The position numbers and the translations under genes were made by a program. The notes below the pieces were generated by a model. It was given only the letters and a program-made list of their open reading frames with translations, did not search any database and was not told the origin of the DNA. This document shows, in pieces, positions 36,101-47,680 of a stretch of DNA of 64,000 nt (positions are counted from its first letter, which is position 1; the number at the start of each line of letters is the position of its first letter). This DNA comes from Theobroma cacao (lineage: Eukaryota > Streptophyta > Magnoliopsida > Malvales > Malvaceae), in contig NC_030854.1 in the NCBI RefSeq assembly GCF_000208745.1, positions 8,210,658-8,274,657 on the forward strand, in the 5' to 3' direction.

Positions 36101-37262
36101 CCTGAGACTATACGAAAAAAAGACACATACGCACGTTAATGCCTTTATTCATTTTTTGGTTCTTCTAGGTTGAAAGGAACGATGTGAAACATTGGAACCT
36201 TGGTATGTATCCTTATAGAGTGGTGTGGAGGTACTCAAACTCATCCACCAACTATTTCATGGGAGGCAATTACAGCGGTGGCAATGGAGGGGAGATCTAC
36301 AGATTACTCAAGCATGGGGTTTTACTTTTTAGCAGGCAGTCCCACACCCTCCAAAAATTTTCTCTTGGCATAAACCATCAGCAGGTGAGTTTAAGTTGAA
36401 TGTTGATGAGAGTTCCAAGCATAATCGTCAAAATGCTACGGGAGGAAGACTTCTTTGAGACCATACAAGTACCATGATTTTTGGATTTTCTGAAAATTTT
36501 GGATCTTGTGATTCATTACAGGCAGAGTTAATGGCATTTCAGAGGGGTGTACTTTTGTGCATTGAGCGTAATGTTTCTAGACTTTGGATAGAAATGGATG
36601 CAAAAGTAGTGGTACACATGATAAACGAAGGCCATCAGGGATCCTCTAGGACTCGGTATTTGCTTGCTTCAATCCGCAAAGTCTTGAGAGGTATTTTGTT
36701 TCGAATTTCGCACCTTCATAGAGAGGGGAACCAGGTAGCAGATTATCTGGCAAATCAAGGGCACACACACCAGATCCTACAAGTATTTTCACAAGCAAAA
36801 GGTCAGCTTAAAGGTATTCTTAGGCTAGATAAGGTTAGTTTACCATATGTTCGATTTAAAGGATTGTAAAGGAGTAGTACTCCTAATTTATTCTCTTTAC
36901 TTTGTTATTAACATAGATTTTTGTAATATGGATGTGTTTTAATTTTATGACGGTAGTAAAATATATGGTCATAAAATAAAACACTCCATCTTAGGTACTT
37001 ATCTCATTTACATTTTCTCTTTAAATTTTCTCTTAGTATGTTATCTCAATGTAATAGTAGGGAATATCTATTTTATTGTAGCATCAAAAGTTATGCACAA
37101 AAAATGGATTTCTTTACTCTAGGTGTTCTTTGAATACTTTCTTATGATCATGTAACTTGGAGGTACGGTTTATGTCCCCCTCCTTTGTACTTCTTATTTC
37201 GTATTTAATAAAATTTAACAGGGTAGTTGGGCCCTGCGTGAATTTTCAGTATAAAAAAAAAA
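33200..37262 (+). mobile_element. 5'-truncated L1-type LINE inside the solo LTR
   Basis: Non-LTR element starting within the endonuclease domain and ending in a poly(A) run (37253-37262) just after a 3' UTR with AATAAAATTT. No first ORF is present. Flanking LTR text resumes on both sides, but I find no target-site duplication (left flank AGTTTTAACC, right flank CTCTCCCATT). Because it lies within the LTR, it inserted after that LTR. Confidence 0.85.
33204..36869 (+). pseudogene. LINE ORF2 pseudogene (endonuclease C-terminus, RT, zf-RVT, RNase H)
   Basis: Domains in order: AP endonuclease end (33204-33527: GGYEGNPFTWTNN, then LDRMV and the catalytic SDHCPLL); linker with WLVEGERNTKFFH (33,780-33,830); RT (33,995-35,322) with GPDGFSSYFYQQCW, FRPISLCNVLNKI, GGRLISDNILFAQE, KLDMMKAYDRLEW, RGLRQGDSIS and the catalytic FADDILIF at 34,795-34,818; a zf-RVT-like region (35,335-36,105) with CQQCNSKESLLHVMWECP; and a plant-type RNase H (36,380-36,869) with LNVDESS and HREGNQVADYLA. 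Stops at about 33,525, 35,320, 35,889 and 36,102 and frameshifts near 33,990 and 34,540 inactivate it. FADD and SDH motifs survive. Confidence 0.9.
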
Positions 37263-37702
37263 CTCTCCCATTTCACTCTTCATGGCAGGCCAAAAGCAAA
37301 GAACAAAGAGAAAAAAATAGAAACAAACCCTAGAGAGGAAAATTCAAGAGAAATTCGTTGAACTTCAAAGAACAAAGCAATCAAAGGTAAGATTTTTCAA
37401 TTTTAGCTTAAAATCTACCTTTCTTATGCTTTCTTTTTCATTTTCTATGGTTGAAACATAAGTTTCCATGAGGGAATACTTACTGGCCGAACATAGGGAG
37501 AGAGGTTTTGATGATGGATTTTGCTAGATTTCATGATATCTAAGTGTTTTTAGTTGTTTGATGATGTTTGACATGAAAAACAAGCAAAAAAATCACATGC
37601 CCTTCAACAACCCTCTTTGGCCGAATGTTATAGGTGACATGTTGATGATGGATTTTGTTGTATTTCATGTTATTTAGCTCGTAATTGATGATTTATGGTA
37701 TC

Positions 37703-38454
37703 NNNNNNNNNNNNNNNNNNNNNNNNNNNNNNNNNNNNNNNNNNNNNNNNNNNNNNNNNNNNNNNNNNNNNNNNNNNNNNNNNNNNNNNNNNNNNNNNNN
37801 NNNNNNNNNNNNNNNNNNNNNNNNNNNNNNNNNNNNNNNNNNNNNNNNNNNNNNNNNNNNNNNNNNNNNNNNNNNNNNNNNNNNNNNNNNNNNNNNNNNN
37901 NNNNNNNNNNNNNNNNNNNNNNNNNNNNNNNNNNNNNNNNNNNNNNNNNNNNNNNNNNNNNNNNNNNNNNNNNNNNNNNNNNNNNNNNNNNNNNNNNNNN
38001 NNNNNNNNNNNNNNNNNNNNNNNNNNNNNNNNNNNNNNNNNNNNNNNNNNNNNNNNNNNNNNNNNNNNNNNNNNNNNNNNNNNNNNNNNNNNNNNNNNNN
38101 NNNNNNNNNNNNNNNNNNNNNNNNNNNNNNNNNNNNNNNNNNNNNNNNNNNNNNNNNNNNNNNNNNNNNNNNNNNNNNNNNNNNNNNNNNNNNNNNNNNN
38201 NNNNNNNNNNNNNNNNNNNNNNNNNNNNNNNNNNNNNNNNNNNNNNNNNNNNNNNNNNNNNNNNNNNNNNNNNNNNNNNNNNNNNNNNNNNNNNNNNNNN
38301 NNNNNNNNNNNNNNNNNNNNNNNNNNNNNNNNNNNNNNNNNNNNNNNNNNNNNNNNNNNNNNNNNNNNNNNNNNNNNNNNNNNNNNNNNNNNNNNNNNNN
38401 NNNNNNNNNNNNNNNNNNNNNNNNNNNNNNNNNNNNNNNNNNNNNNNNNNNNNN
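37703..38454. other. Assembly gap (752 N)
   Basis: Run of N within the solo LTR, bordered on the right by a TA microsatellite that probably caused it. Frames crossing it are meaningless. Confidence 1.

Positions 38455-38497
<43 letters not shown>
38455..38497. repeat. (TA)n microsatellite beside the gap
   Basis: About 21 TA units. True length is unknown because it abuts the gap. Confidence 0.95.
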
Positions 38498-38499
<2 letters not shown>

Positions 38500-39762
38500 T
38501 TTGAATTGATGGCTTATGACAATGTGATGGCATGAATGGCTGGATTTGTGATTTGTGAATTATATAAACTGTTTTGTTTTACCTTGACAAGATGGGTAAT
38601 ATTATATTAGCCAAGTCATGATGTCAAAATTTTTATTGATTTGGTGGGTTATTTGATTAGCTTACTGCAGTGGGCGGGTTTCCATGGACTAGTCTATTAG
38701 AGGGGCACGGTAAACCCCGTTATATTTTACCTTAGTACGAGAGGCGCGGAGGGTATCTCCTAAGGTAAGTTTAGAGTTCACTTCACGCCGAACCACCACG
38801 TGAGGATGAAACTCAGCCAACGCCAAGGAATGGCTATATTTTAAAAGTAAAAACATGTTTTATGGGTAAATGTCGTTTTAATATCCTTGGCGGACTCGGT
38901 TGGATGCTCGGGCCAAGGTGTCATCGAGTATGAGTTTTGGCACAAGTCAAGTTTTTAAGAGAATCATAAGCCTTGTTGATTATTTCGATGAAATGTAATT
39001 GTTTTATATGAATTGAAATGAGTTTTAAATGTTATGAATCATATTATGATGGGATGATTTAACTGTCTCCATTTACTCGGCTTTAGATGTTGTAGATGAA
39101 CTTTGCTTACTCACTAGGTTTATAAAAACTCACCCCTTCTTTTTATCCATTTCAAGCTCAAGACAGTATGTAGACAACCGATTTTGTCGAGGGTTGCTTT
39201 TGGATTTACAGCCTTAGAAATCGAAGGTCTACAGTCTTGTATATTTTCGATTATTTTGGGGTCCATATGTCATTGTAGAATATTTTTGTATACCTGGTTT
39301 AGTGTGCTATTATATATTTGAATTTATTTTACTCTTACGCTACAAAAATTGTTTATACAGGATTCTATAAATATTGTTTTATAAGAAAATAGAATATTTT
39401 ATTTAGTTTGATTAGCCATAATTTCATTTTAAATGGATGATCTAGATTACTAAAATTATTTTTAGATAAAAAATGTATATTTTTCGATCGTATATTGTAT
39501 TTTCACCAGTTTTCAAAATTTTCAAGTAAAAATGACCAAAATACCCCTGTGTAGCAGAAATTACTTTTTGTTTGTTTTTGATTTAAAAATAGTTTATATT
39601 CCCTTAAAACATGATATTTAGTAACTGTTACTCACAAGGGAGACGTAAAATCGATGCAAGAGCCTTGTGAGGTTTTGGTTGATATTTTCGGTAATGAATG
39701 TCTATCGAGACATCGCGGTGGTTGTCACGGGCTCGAAGGGAGTACCGAGTCGTGACAATGGT

Positions 39763-39927
39763 ATAATGATGTCAATATATAAATACAATCATGGTCCATG
39801 TGATAGGTGGACATGTGACATTCCTATTTTACATTAAGGTATAATGATACTAATATGTAAATACCATCAAGGTCCATGTGATAGGTGGGCATGTGGTGTT
39901 CTTATTATACATGAAGGTATAACGACG
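39763..39927 (+). repeat. 78-bp tandem repeat of the copia element, middle part
   Basis: Units beginning GGTCCATGTGATAGGTGG start at 39793 and 39871, exactly 78 bp apart. The end of the unit begun at 32,577 precedes them at 39763. The third unit is cut at 39,927 by an Athila-like solo LTR and resumes at 41,487. Confidence 0.8.
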
Positions 39928-41486
39928 TGATAACTCTATGATATAAAGTTATTTGGGCTTAATTTTGATAGTAATTTAGCTTCGTTCTTGTAGTAATGCA
40001 TAGAAATTAGTAGGTTTTATTTAAATTATTTTAAGTTAATTAATTTAGGTGACTAAATTTAATTATAGTTAATTTTATATTTAATTTGGTGTAAATGTGA
40101 TTAAGATAGGTTGTTATTAATTTAGTTGTGCTTTTGTCAATGTTAATGAAAAAAGACTTTTAATGGAAGAAGGAGAGCAATTTCAAGGTGCAGACTTCCA
40201 CTACATATGTTTTGGTGTTTCGACCATAACTATCTCTACAGAGCTCCAAATAAGATGATTCGTAGACCATTGGAAAGTTAAGAGAAAATTATACAACTTT
40301 CTTATGTACCACTTTGCCCAGTTTCACCTAGAAAGTAGTAAAATATCTTGTTCAAGTTGAAGCACTGTAGTAGTCTTAGAGTAATTACGATTTTTGCTAA
40401 TTAATTGGTCGAGACCGTGGCTTTGGTGGAGGTAGGCCATGGTTCATGCAGTCTGATGAGGATATCCTGATTGAAATTGAATTCTTTCTTTACCTAACTT
40501 GGCCTAACTTCAAAGCTCTATAAAAAGAACATTTTGAAGGACTTTTAAACAGAACAACGAAACACTAGATTGACAGTTGAGAATCAAGGCCCAAAGTCAT
40601 TGAAGCTGAAAAGAATTTGAAGGATTCAAGAATATTTGGAAGATCAAAAGTATAAATTATTGGGTTCTATCATCCTTTTGTTATTCTCTTTTTTTTTTTC
40701 TTAATTTGATCTGAATGTTTAAACTTAATTTAATGATGATGTGTGACTTGATAGGGAGCGAAATTATTTATCTAATATTATGATTGAACTCAATATATAG
40801 TCTGATTTATTTATCTTTCTTTTGTTTATGTTTGATGGGTTTAAGTTGTTTATTCTATTCTGTTCTTAATGCTTCTAATTGATTAGCCACTGATTAGATT
40901 GAATTGAAAACCTAGGTTAAACCTTGACGAAGGAGATTTAGGTGGACCTTGAATAGAATAGCGTATGATCGAATACACTTAGTTGATTAAGTGGTTTGAT
41001 TTTGAGTTAGGATAGACATATACCTATAAGCCGTACATAGCCAAGATTAAAGCACGAACTTAATGAATATTTCTTCAATTTAATTTGTATAGACATATAG
41101 TAAATTAATTGAGAAAGGTATTTTTATGAAAAACTCAACAGAGACTTGTAAATAAATTAGGACTCTACATCAACAACTTAATCCATTAAACTAAGTTAAG
41201 AGAAAGAGACAATCAGATGAAATATTGAAAAACATCATAATCTAAGGTTTGGTAGTCACTCAAATTTAATAAAGTAAATTTGATAATAAATTTTAGATTA
41301 GTTTTATTTTTAGTGTATTAGTTTATTAGTTTTAATTTTAATTTTAATTTTAATTGTTTGGATGAGATTAAGGTGTGTCAATTTTAGTACTTAACAATAA
41401 GAATTAAAACAATTCTTTGTAGGAATGATACTCTACTTTATTAATATATTACTTGTTAACAATAAGTGCACTTGCGTGAGAAATCA
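39928..41486 (+). mobile_element. Solo LTR related to the Athila-like element
   Basis: It starts TGATAACTCTATGATATA at 39928 like the LTRs at 23740 and 30683, and ends TGCACTTGCGTGAGAAATCA. Landmarks such as GGAATGATACTCTACTTTATT correspond to GGGATATGATTTTGGACTTATT near the end of the 23740 copy. It is more diverged and shorter (1,559 bp). Flanks (CGACG and ATAAT) are not an evident duplication, although the 78-bp repeat unit is continuous across it. Confidence 0.7.
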
Positions 41487-41700
41487 ATAATAGTGCCCAT
41501 ATGTAAATTTAGCATTTTGGTATATGGTGCATTCCTATTTTATTATCAAAAGCATAATGGTGCAATATAGATATTCAATATATTTGATATGTCATTCCTA
41601 TTGTGCAATAAATGTACAATGGTGCTTGTGTGAACATATACCTTGATGTGTTAATTTGACATTCCAATTGTACATTAAGGTACAATGGTATCAATTGGGA
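41487..41700 (+). repeat. 78-bp-type repeat of the copia element, diverged right part
   Basis: Diverged units containing GCATTCCTATT...CATAATGGTGCAAT, TCATTCCTATTGTGC...GTACAATGGTGC and ACATTCCAATTGTACATTAAGGTACAATGG, spaced about 60-67 bp. They match the unit core ACATTCCTATTTTACATTAAGGTATAATG at 39,812. Confidence 0.6.
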
Positions 41701-42840
41701 GAGAATGGAATGCGTGTAAGCTTATAAAGTCCTTATATGGATTAGAATAAGCACTTAAACAATGACATCAAAGTTTGATGAGGTTGTGTTAGCTAATGGC
41801 TACAAGATCAATCAATCTGACAAATGTGTCTATAGTAAGTTTCAAGTGTCATCATTTATGTATATGTGTATGACATGTTAACCTTGGTACCAATTTTGGA
41901 ACAAGTGGAATACACAAAAAGGTTCTTGTCAAAGAATTTTGACATAAAAGATATGAGTGTGGCGGATATTACTCTTGCTATAAGAATAATGAAAGACAAT
42001 AATAGCCTAACATTGTCTCAATCTCATTACATTCAAAAGATTGTAAAGAAGTATGGTAAGTCAGATTGTACACCAATGTTTTTGCCTTATGATTCTAATA
42101 TAAGGCTAGTACCCAACAAAAAAAAAACCAATAGCACAAAATGAATATGCAAGGATGATTGGATGCCTAATGTATGCAATGATGCGTACAAGGCCAAATA
42201 TTGCGTTTGTGGTTGGGATGCTAAATCGATTTACAAGTGATCTAAGTAAAGAGCATTGGTATATTGTTCATAGAGTTTTAAGGTACTTAAAAAATGCAAC
42301 AAATTATGGCATTTGTTAATTAGGTTTTACTTCTGTTTTAAAAGGGTATAACGATGCTAGTTAGAACTCAAATAGAATGGATTATACTTTTACGACTGGT
42401 TGAATTTTTACAATTGGTGGGGATTTGTTTCTTTGGGTTCTAAGAAACAATCTTGTCAAGTAAACTCCACCATGACGGCTGAATTTATAGCATCAGCATC
42501 TGCCATCTAAGAAGCGGAATGGTTGAGGGATTTACTCTATGAAATTTTATTGTGGCCTAAACCAATGGCTTTAATCTTTATACATTGTGACAATAAAACA
42601 ATGATTTCAAAGGCATATAATCAAGCATACAATGGAAAAAGTTGATATATTGGACTTTGACATATATAGCATTGTAATACAAAGAATTAATGATGGTAAA
42701 GTCACTATAATATATGTGAGGTCATATGAAATTTTAGTAGATTCATCTACCAAAGATCTAAGAAAAAACTTGGTAATAAAGACCTCAAAAGGGATGGGAA
42801 TCAAGCTTATCAACTCAATCTCCAATGGTTGAGAGCTCAC
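41701..42840 (+). pseudogene. Ty1-copia reverse transcriptase and RNase H remnant
   Basis: Frames in order: LIKSLYGLE (RT), GYKINQSDKCVYSKF, the decayed YVDD region (YMCMTC), then 41866-42144 with KRFLSKNFDIKDMSVADITLAIRI, LTLSQSHYIQKIVKKYGKSDCTP and PYDSNIRLVPN. These are followed by ARMIGCLMYAMMRTRPNIAF, KEHWYIVHRVLRYLK, and near the end STKDLRKNLVIKTSKGMGIKLIN. This is the usual order of copia RT palm, thumb and RNase H, with the YVDD box destroyed and several stops. It is the 3' part of the plus-strand copia begun at 22,830; protease and integrase are missing. Confidence 0.8.
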
Positions 42841-43340
42841 CTTGACACTTACAACTAACTCAAGTCTTAGGCACTGACCATTCTACCGTATGGTGATTGC
42901 AGTACTAATTTATATTTTCCATCCCGAGGTGTATAGTGCTTGGTTTCCGTAATGTGTAAGGTAAAGTTCAACAAAAGTTCTTAATAGCCATAACATTCAT
43001 ATGTTGAAGTACTATAATTACATGGTACTTCCAATAGGGGCCACCTATGTGAGTGGAATTGTGGCTGCTTCTAGGAGCTAAAGGCTTGACTTGATAGCAC
43101 TCATGAATGGATGTAAAACACAAAGCCAAAAAAAAGCGTTGGCAAAACTAGAAACAAATTGAGAAAGGAAGCTTGTGTGTGTTTAGTTGCCCAATTAGTC
43201 AAATGAAGAATCGATGGTTCAATGCTTGCTCAACTACTCAATTCAGACTAAAACCAACCACACTCACTAAGTGAAGGTTCAAATCTATGGGTACCTTCAT
43301 TTATGCACAAGATTCCCGAAGTTGTTGTATTTGAAAAGTT
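42841..43340 (+). other. Copia 3' region, LTR not identified
   Basis: Non-coding text following the copia RNase H. It shows no clear match to 22,830-23,739, and it ends abruptly where the truncated gypsy LTR starts. Confidence 0.4.
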
Positions 43341-45641
43341 TGAAAAATGTATAGGAAGAAGGGGTAAGATTATAAAATCCCAGTGAGTAGACAGACATCA
43401 TCAAAATAATCTAAAGTCGAGTAATAGGAGACAATTAAAATAATTCATCCCAACCCATATAAATAATTGGATTTCATCCAATTACTCAATATGGCTTATG
43501 TACTTTTCAAAAACTTAGCCCTTACCAAAAATCCATTCTCGGGGATACCCCGCGAAGGCATCTTACCGAGACCGCCAAGGCTGTTTATTGTCACACACAC
43601 AAACACATTTCACCTCTAACAACACAGTCGTTCCTCGTCGTTGGCTGAGTCCCAGTTTCACGTGGTGGCCAGCGTGAAGTGTACTCAAATCCTACCTCGG
43701 GAGTTATCCTACGCGCCTCTCCAATTGAGGTAAGCTCAATAATTGAGAATCGTGCCCCTCTAATTAGGCTGACCCACGGAACCCCCGTCACTGCAGTGCC
43801 CACTTTATAATCCACAAACCAATAAAATCACAATAGTATAACATGGCTCACTTAACACATTCAAGGCAAATCAAAGCAGTTCACATATTCTTAAAATCAT
43901 AAAAATAACCAATCATACCCACATTTATCATAAGCCATTTAATGTAAAATCATAGATAAACAACACAATCATAGTATAGGTCTCCAATTACTCTATTTTT
44001 GAAATCATTATTAAATTTTCAAAAATTTTATAAAATTATTTTATAAAATCCCATTTTTCCATAAAACACAATAATTTTCCAATTAAACCATTTTTTCATA
44101 AAATCACACAATTAAATAAATCTACTCTAGATAATTAAGACGATAGTAAGTTTACTCACCGTACTAGGAGTAGATATACTCCTATTCTCGGTCCTCGGGT
44201 GTAGTCTTTTACTTGTATCAGATAGCTCACCACCTATCCACAATACATGACACAAAAAATTCAATAATTTGTGTCAAATCAATATATATTATTTCAGGCT
44301 CTTATCAATGTGTATGCACTAGATAGGGTGTGAAATGTTTGGACAATTGCTTAATCACAATATCCGACCTAACTCGCCTATACACGGTGTAAATTTCTAA
44401 AATCTCCAATTCAACTCCAATTCCATCCATTTCAATTTCAATTATCCAATTATATCCACAATACCTCAATGATTGTGAATGTGGTCCAATTTATCAGTTC
44501 GGACCACAAATTACGCTTTTACCCCTAGTGGGTAAAAATTTTAATTTTTTTGCACCAAAAATTTCCATTAAATTTCCAACCTCATAATTCATCATTTTTC
44601 CATCTAATTCTCTTAAAATAAAGTCAACCTCATCTTCACACACCATTGGTTAGATTCGGCCTAGAGAAATTCATGGAGAAAATGAATATTTTTCTTGTTG
44701 TTTTACTCATAAACATGCTAAACTAACACTAAACACTAACATAGTTCAAAATCAAATTAATCTAACAACTTTCTCTCTCTAAACCCATATGATCAGATTT
44801 GAATCCATCATCAAAACACATAATTTAACCATAGAAAATAAGGAGAAATGCATGGAAATGATAAATCTTAAGCTAAGCTTGAAAAATCATACCTTTAAAC
44901 ACTTGATTCCTTGAAAAATCACACTTTTTCTTTGAATTTTCTCACTCTAGGGTTTGTTCTTATTTCTCTCTCTCTCCTGCTGGTTTTGGCTGACCCTCCC
45001 AATGAAGAATTCTGGAATTTTCAAGCCTTTTAATAGGCTTAATAAAATATTATTATTTTATTTACCTTTTGAATATTTTATTATTTTATTTTTTTCTAGT
45101 CATCTTTTTGACTTTATTTTTCTACCACTCAATCCTCTTCACTTATCCATGTCTTCCATGAAATTTCTAGACTTTTCCAAAGTTTTGGTGGGGTAAATTT
45201 TTAAAAATTACACTTTTACCCCCGTAAAGTGAAAAATTACATTTTTGCCCCAAAAACTGAAAAATTGCCCATAGACATATTTTTCATCCCTTATACTCAT
45301 ACCATTCTCCAATTTGTCAAATGTGATCTAAGTTCTCTCAAAATCTCAAAATTTATCCGTGAGTGGAAAAATTACGATTTTGCCCCTAGATAGTGAAAAT
45401 TTCGGTTTGACTCCAAATTGATCCTCGAACTCCGAATTACCATTTTGAGTCATCCCTGAACTGTGAAACTCTTAATTTCACCTTAAAATTCCTATTTGAA
45501 CTAGTTCGAGGCTTAATCGACTCAATGGTACCATTAGGGGCAATATCGTCTTTTAACAATTTCTCGAACTTCCTAAATATACAAACATTCTATCGAGCAT
45601 GTAAATGACGTAATAATTATTTTACAAAGCAGGGTTTGACA
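43341..45641 (-). repeat. 3' LTR of the gag-only element, outer end deleted
   Basis: 2,301 bp aligning without net length change to 48115-50415. The outer edge is not TGTCACGACC but joins copia text at TTTGAAAAATGTATAGG, so the terminal 434 bp and any target duplication are gone. Confidence 0.9.
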
Positions 45642-46117
45642 ACACTACCCCCCTTAAAAAAAAAATTTTGTCCCCAAAATTTCACTTATCAAACTCCAAG
45701 AAAAGATAGGGGTATTAGCTTTTATCCAATGTTCAACATCTCATGTCATCTCCTTCGTTTGAGCATTCTTCCACAATCCTTTAACTATTGAGATGTTCTT
45801 TTCGTTGCTCTACCTACATCACTCATCATACATGAAATTTAAATCTTGAACCACTCAGGATCATTCTTCACTTTAGTTACCCATATTACTAATCCCTACA
45901 CATGTGGGGTTGCACTTTCATTCTCATCAATGCCTCAAAGATTCATCTTTCATGTCTTATGCATTTCTGAACTCCAATTTCCACAATACATTAAGAAAAT
46001 TCCATAGCGATATTTTACATAAACTCATTTATTATATTATTCTTAAAAGCTTTATTTACACTCTCAGAACTTAGTATTTACATCTCTTATCATTATCTTA
46101 CATTTCCACCTAACTTT

Positions 46118-47479
46118 TCATTCACTTTCTCTAGGTTGGACTCGTGCTTCATCTTCCATTACCGTAAAAACTTTTGTTGACGCACGAGTCAGTGGTTTGG
46201 AAGGTGGGTATACTGGGGTGTTACTCTCCACATCAGGCCGAATAGCTACTCCCTGTCTCGGTTGTGCTCCAGAGGAATCTCTCATCTGCAAGTCCGTACG
46301 AGTTGATGAAGATAGAGCAGCTACAGTGGCCTGTCCTAACTGTGGACAATTAGTTCTAAAGTGACCCGTCTGGCCACAATGAAAACATCGCAAAGGCCCC
46401 CAACACACCCCGCCATGAAATCTTCCACATTCTCTACATCTATCAAAACCTCCGAAACTTTTTTCAGAAGTAGTCACTGCAGATCCGCTGAATCTCGGAG
46501 GCCTCTGCTGCATTTGTGAAAATGATGGTCGAGAGGATGTTACCGAAACAGAAGGAGCACTCCCTGAAACAAATGAGCCTTTGCTCCTCTTTAGTGGCTG
46601 ACTAGAGGACATATTCGGATTTTTCCTTTTTGCCAACTCAGCTCGCATTCTCCTATTTTCATTTGCGAGCTTCTCAGCCCTTAAGGCCATTTGTACTACC
46701 TCTTTATGGGGCTCCCTACCTGTCACAGTCATTCGCTCTCTTATCTCATTGCGGAGCCCTTCCTCGAAATAATCGGCCTGATCCTGTTCAGTCCTCACTA
46801 AATCAGGCACATAAGACAACAGCTCGTTAAATTGAGTCTCATACTCTTCTACAGTTAAATTCCCCTGCTTCAGACTCAAAAATTCTCTCTTCTTCTCTTT
46901 TTGATGGAAATGGGTATAATATTGACTATCAAATTCCCTCAGAAAGTCTGACCAAGTTAGGAGAATAGTGGAACGGGACTTCACTGAATTCCACCATGTA
47001 CGGGCTCTCTTCTCCAATAACCTCGTAGCCACTATCAGCTTCATCTCATCCTCCAATCTCATATCAGAGAGTGTCTCTGAAACCTGATTAATCCAATCCT
47101 TAGCTGCGGTGGCGTCCAACTCACCCACAAAGGACACGCAACCCAGTTGTCTAGCCTCCTTCAGCTTTTTAGAAATAGAGACATCATGTGCCAATGGAAC
47201 TGAAGGAGTAACTGGTGGCACTACAGGTGGGACCTGACTAGTCTGAGCTTGACCAGCCATTGCGGTAAAGAAGGCTGCCATTGCCTGGATTACCTCAGAA
47301 GACACGGCAGGAATGCCAGTAGGTGGCGGAGGAATCTCTACCGGTTCAGCAGCAAGTGTTGCTCGAAAAGGAGACACAGTCGATTCCTCTCCTCTAAGGT
47401 CTGGCTGACCCTGCCTAAGACGACCTCTGCCCCTCCTAGCTGATCTAGTAGGGAGTGGGCGCTCACGTCGAGGAGGCAT
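46118..47479 (-). CDS. Intact Ty3-gypsy Gag polyprotein, 453 aa
   Basis: Gag forms the cytoplasmic virus-like particle that packages retrotransposon RNA. Residues 1-60 are basic then proline-rich (MPPRRERPLPTRSARRGRGR). The capsid (Retrotrans_gag) domain spans about 105-285, with FVGELDATAAKDWINQ, RTWWNSVKSR, WSDFLREFDSQYY and LSLKQGNLTVEEYETQF. Near 350-385 come CRECGRFHGGVCWGP and the nucleocapsid knuckle CFHCGQTGHFRTNC (CX2CX4HX4C). It ends at TGA, at the point where related polyproteins enter protease (TRASTKVFTVMEDEARV). The ATG at 47479 lies about 190 bp from the primer site. The frame has no stop in 453 codons although no pol exists in the element. Confidence 0.93.
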   Translation of the reverse strand: MPPRRERPLPTRSARRGRGRLRQGQPDLRGEESTVSPFRATLAAEPVEIPPPPTGIPAVSSEVIQAMAAFFTAMAGQAQTSQVPPVVPPVTPSVPLAHDVSISKKLKEARQLGCVSFVGELDATAAKDWINQVSETLSDMRLEDEMKLIVATRLLEKRARTWWNSVKSRSTILLTWSDFLREFDSQYYTHFHQKEKKREFLSLKQGNLTVEEYETQFNELLSYVPDLVRTEQDQADYFEEGLRNEIRERMTVTGREPHKEVVQMALRAEKLANENRRMRAELAKRKNPNMSSSQPLKRSKGSFVSGSAPSVSVTSSRPSFSQMQQRPPRFSGSAVTTSEKSFGGFDRCRECGRFHGGVCWGPLRCFHCGQTGHFRTNCPQLGQATVAALSSSTRTDLQMRDSSGAQPRQGVAIRPDVESNTPVYPPSKPLTRASTKVFTVMEDEARVQPRESE

Positions 47480-47661
47480 GGTAATCTAAAAAGGAAACGA
47501 GGCAAGTTTAAGTAATCTCAAACTCTACATACATGCAACTCTACCTAACCCAACTTAACTTAACCTAGTTTAACTCAACCCGGGGCCACACAGTGCCAGT
47601 GTGAATTCTTAAAATAACTATAAAAATCAAAAACTTTAAAACCATGCTTTGTTAACCAAAA

Positions 47662-47673
47662 GCTCTGATACCA
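47662..47673 (-). other. Primer binding site, tRNA-iMet, perfect match
   Basis: GCTCTGATACCA on the plus strand, i.e. TGGTATCAGAGC in element orientation. It lies seven bases inside the 5' LTR edge at 47681. Confidence 0.9.
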
Positions 47674-47680
47674 ATCGAAT

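Larger units (their letters stand above)
32637..39757 (+). mobile_element. Gypsy solo LTR with perfect TSD ATGGT, carrying a LINE
   Basis: It starts TGTCAAGCCCTACTC at 32637 and ends GAGTCGTGACA at 39757. ATGGT flanks it at 32632-32636 and 39758-39762. Both ends align with the reverse complement of the LTR at 47,681-50,415 (TGTCAAACCCTGC...GGGTCGTGACA), as does the middle (TTAGAGGGGCACGGT, CACTTCACGCCGAACCACCACGTGA near 38,690-38,810). After removing the LINE (about 33,200-37,262) and the gap, it is one LTR of about 3 kb with no internal region, so a solo LTR. Confidence 0.85.

Noticed and set aside
37670..38533. Long open frames of 269-287 codons on both strands
   Set aside because: They are created by the run of N and the TA repeat next to it.
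47662..47673. tRNA gene
   Set aside because: Only the 12-base 3' complement of tRNA-iMet is present, as expected for a primer binding site; no cloverleaf around it. No other tRNA gene was recognised in the window.
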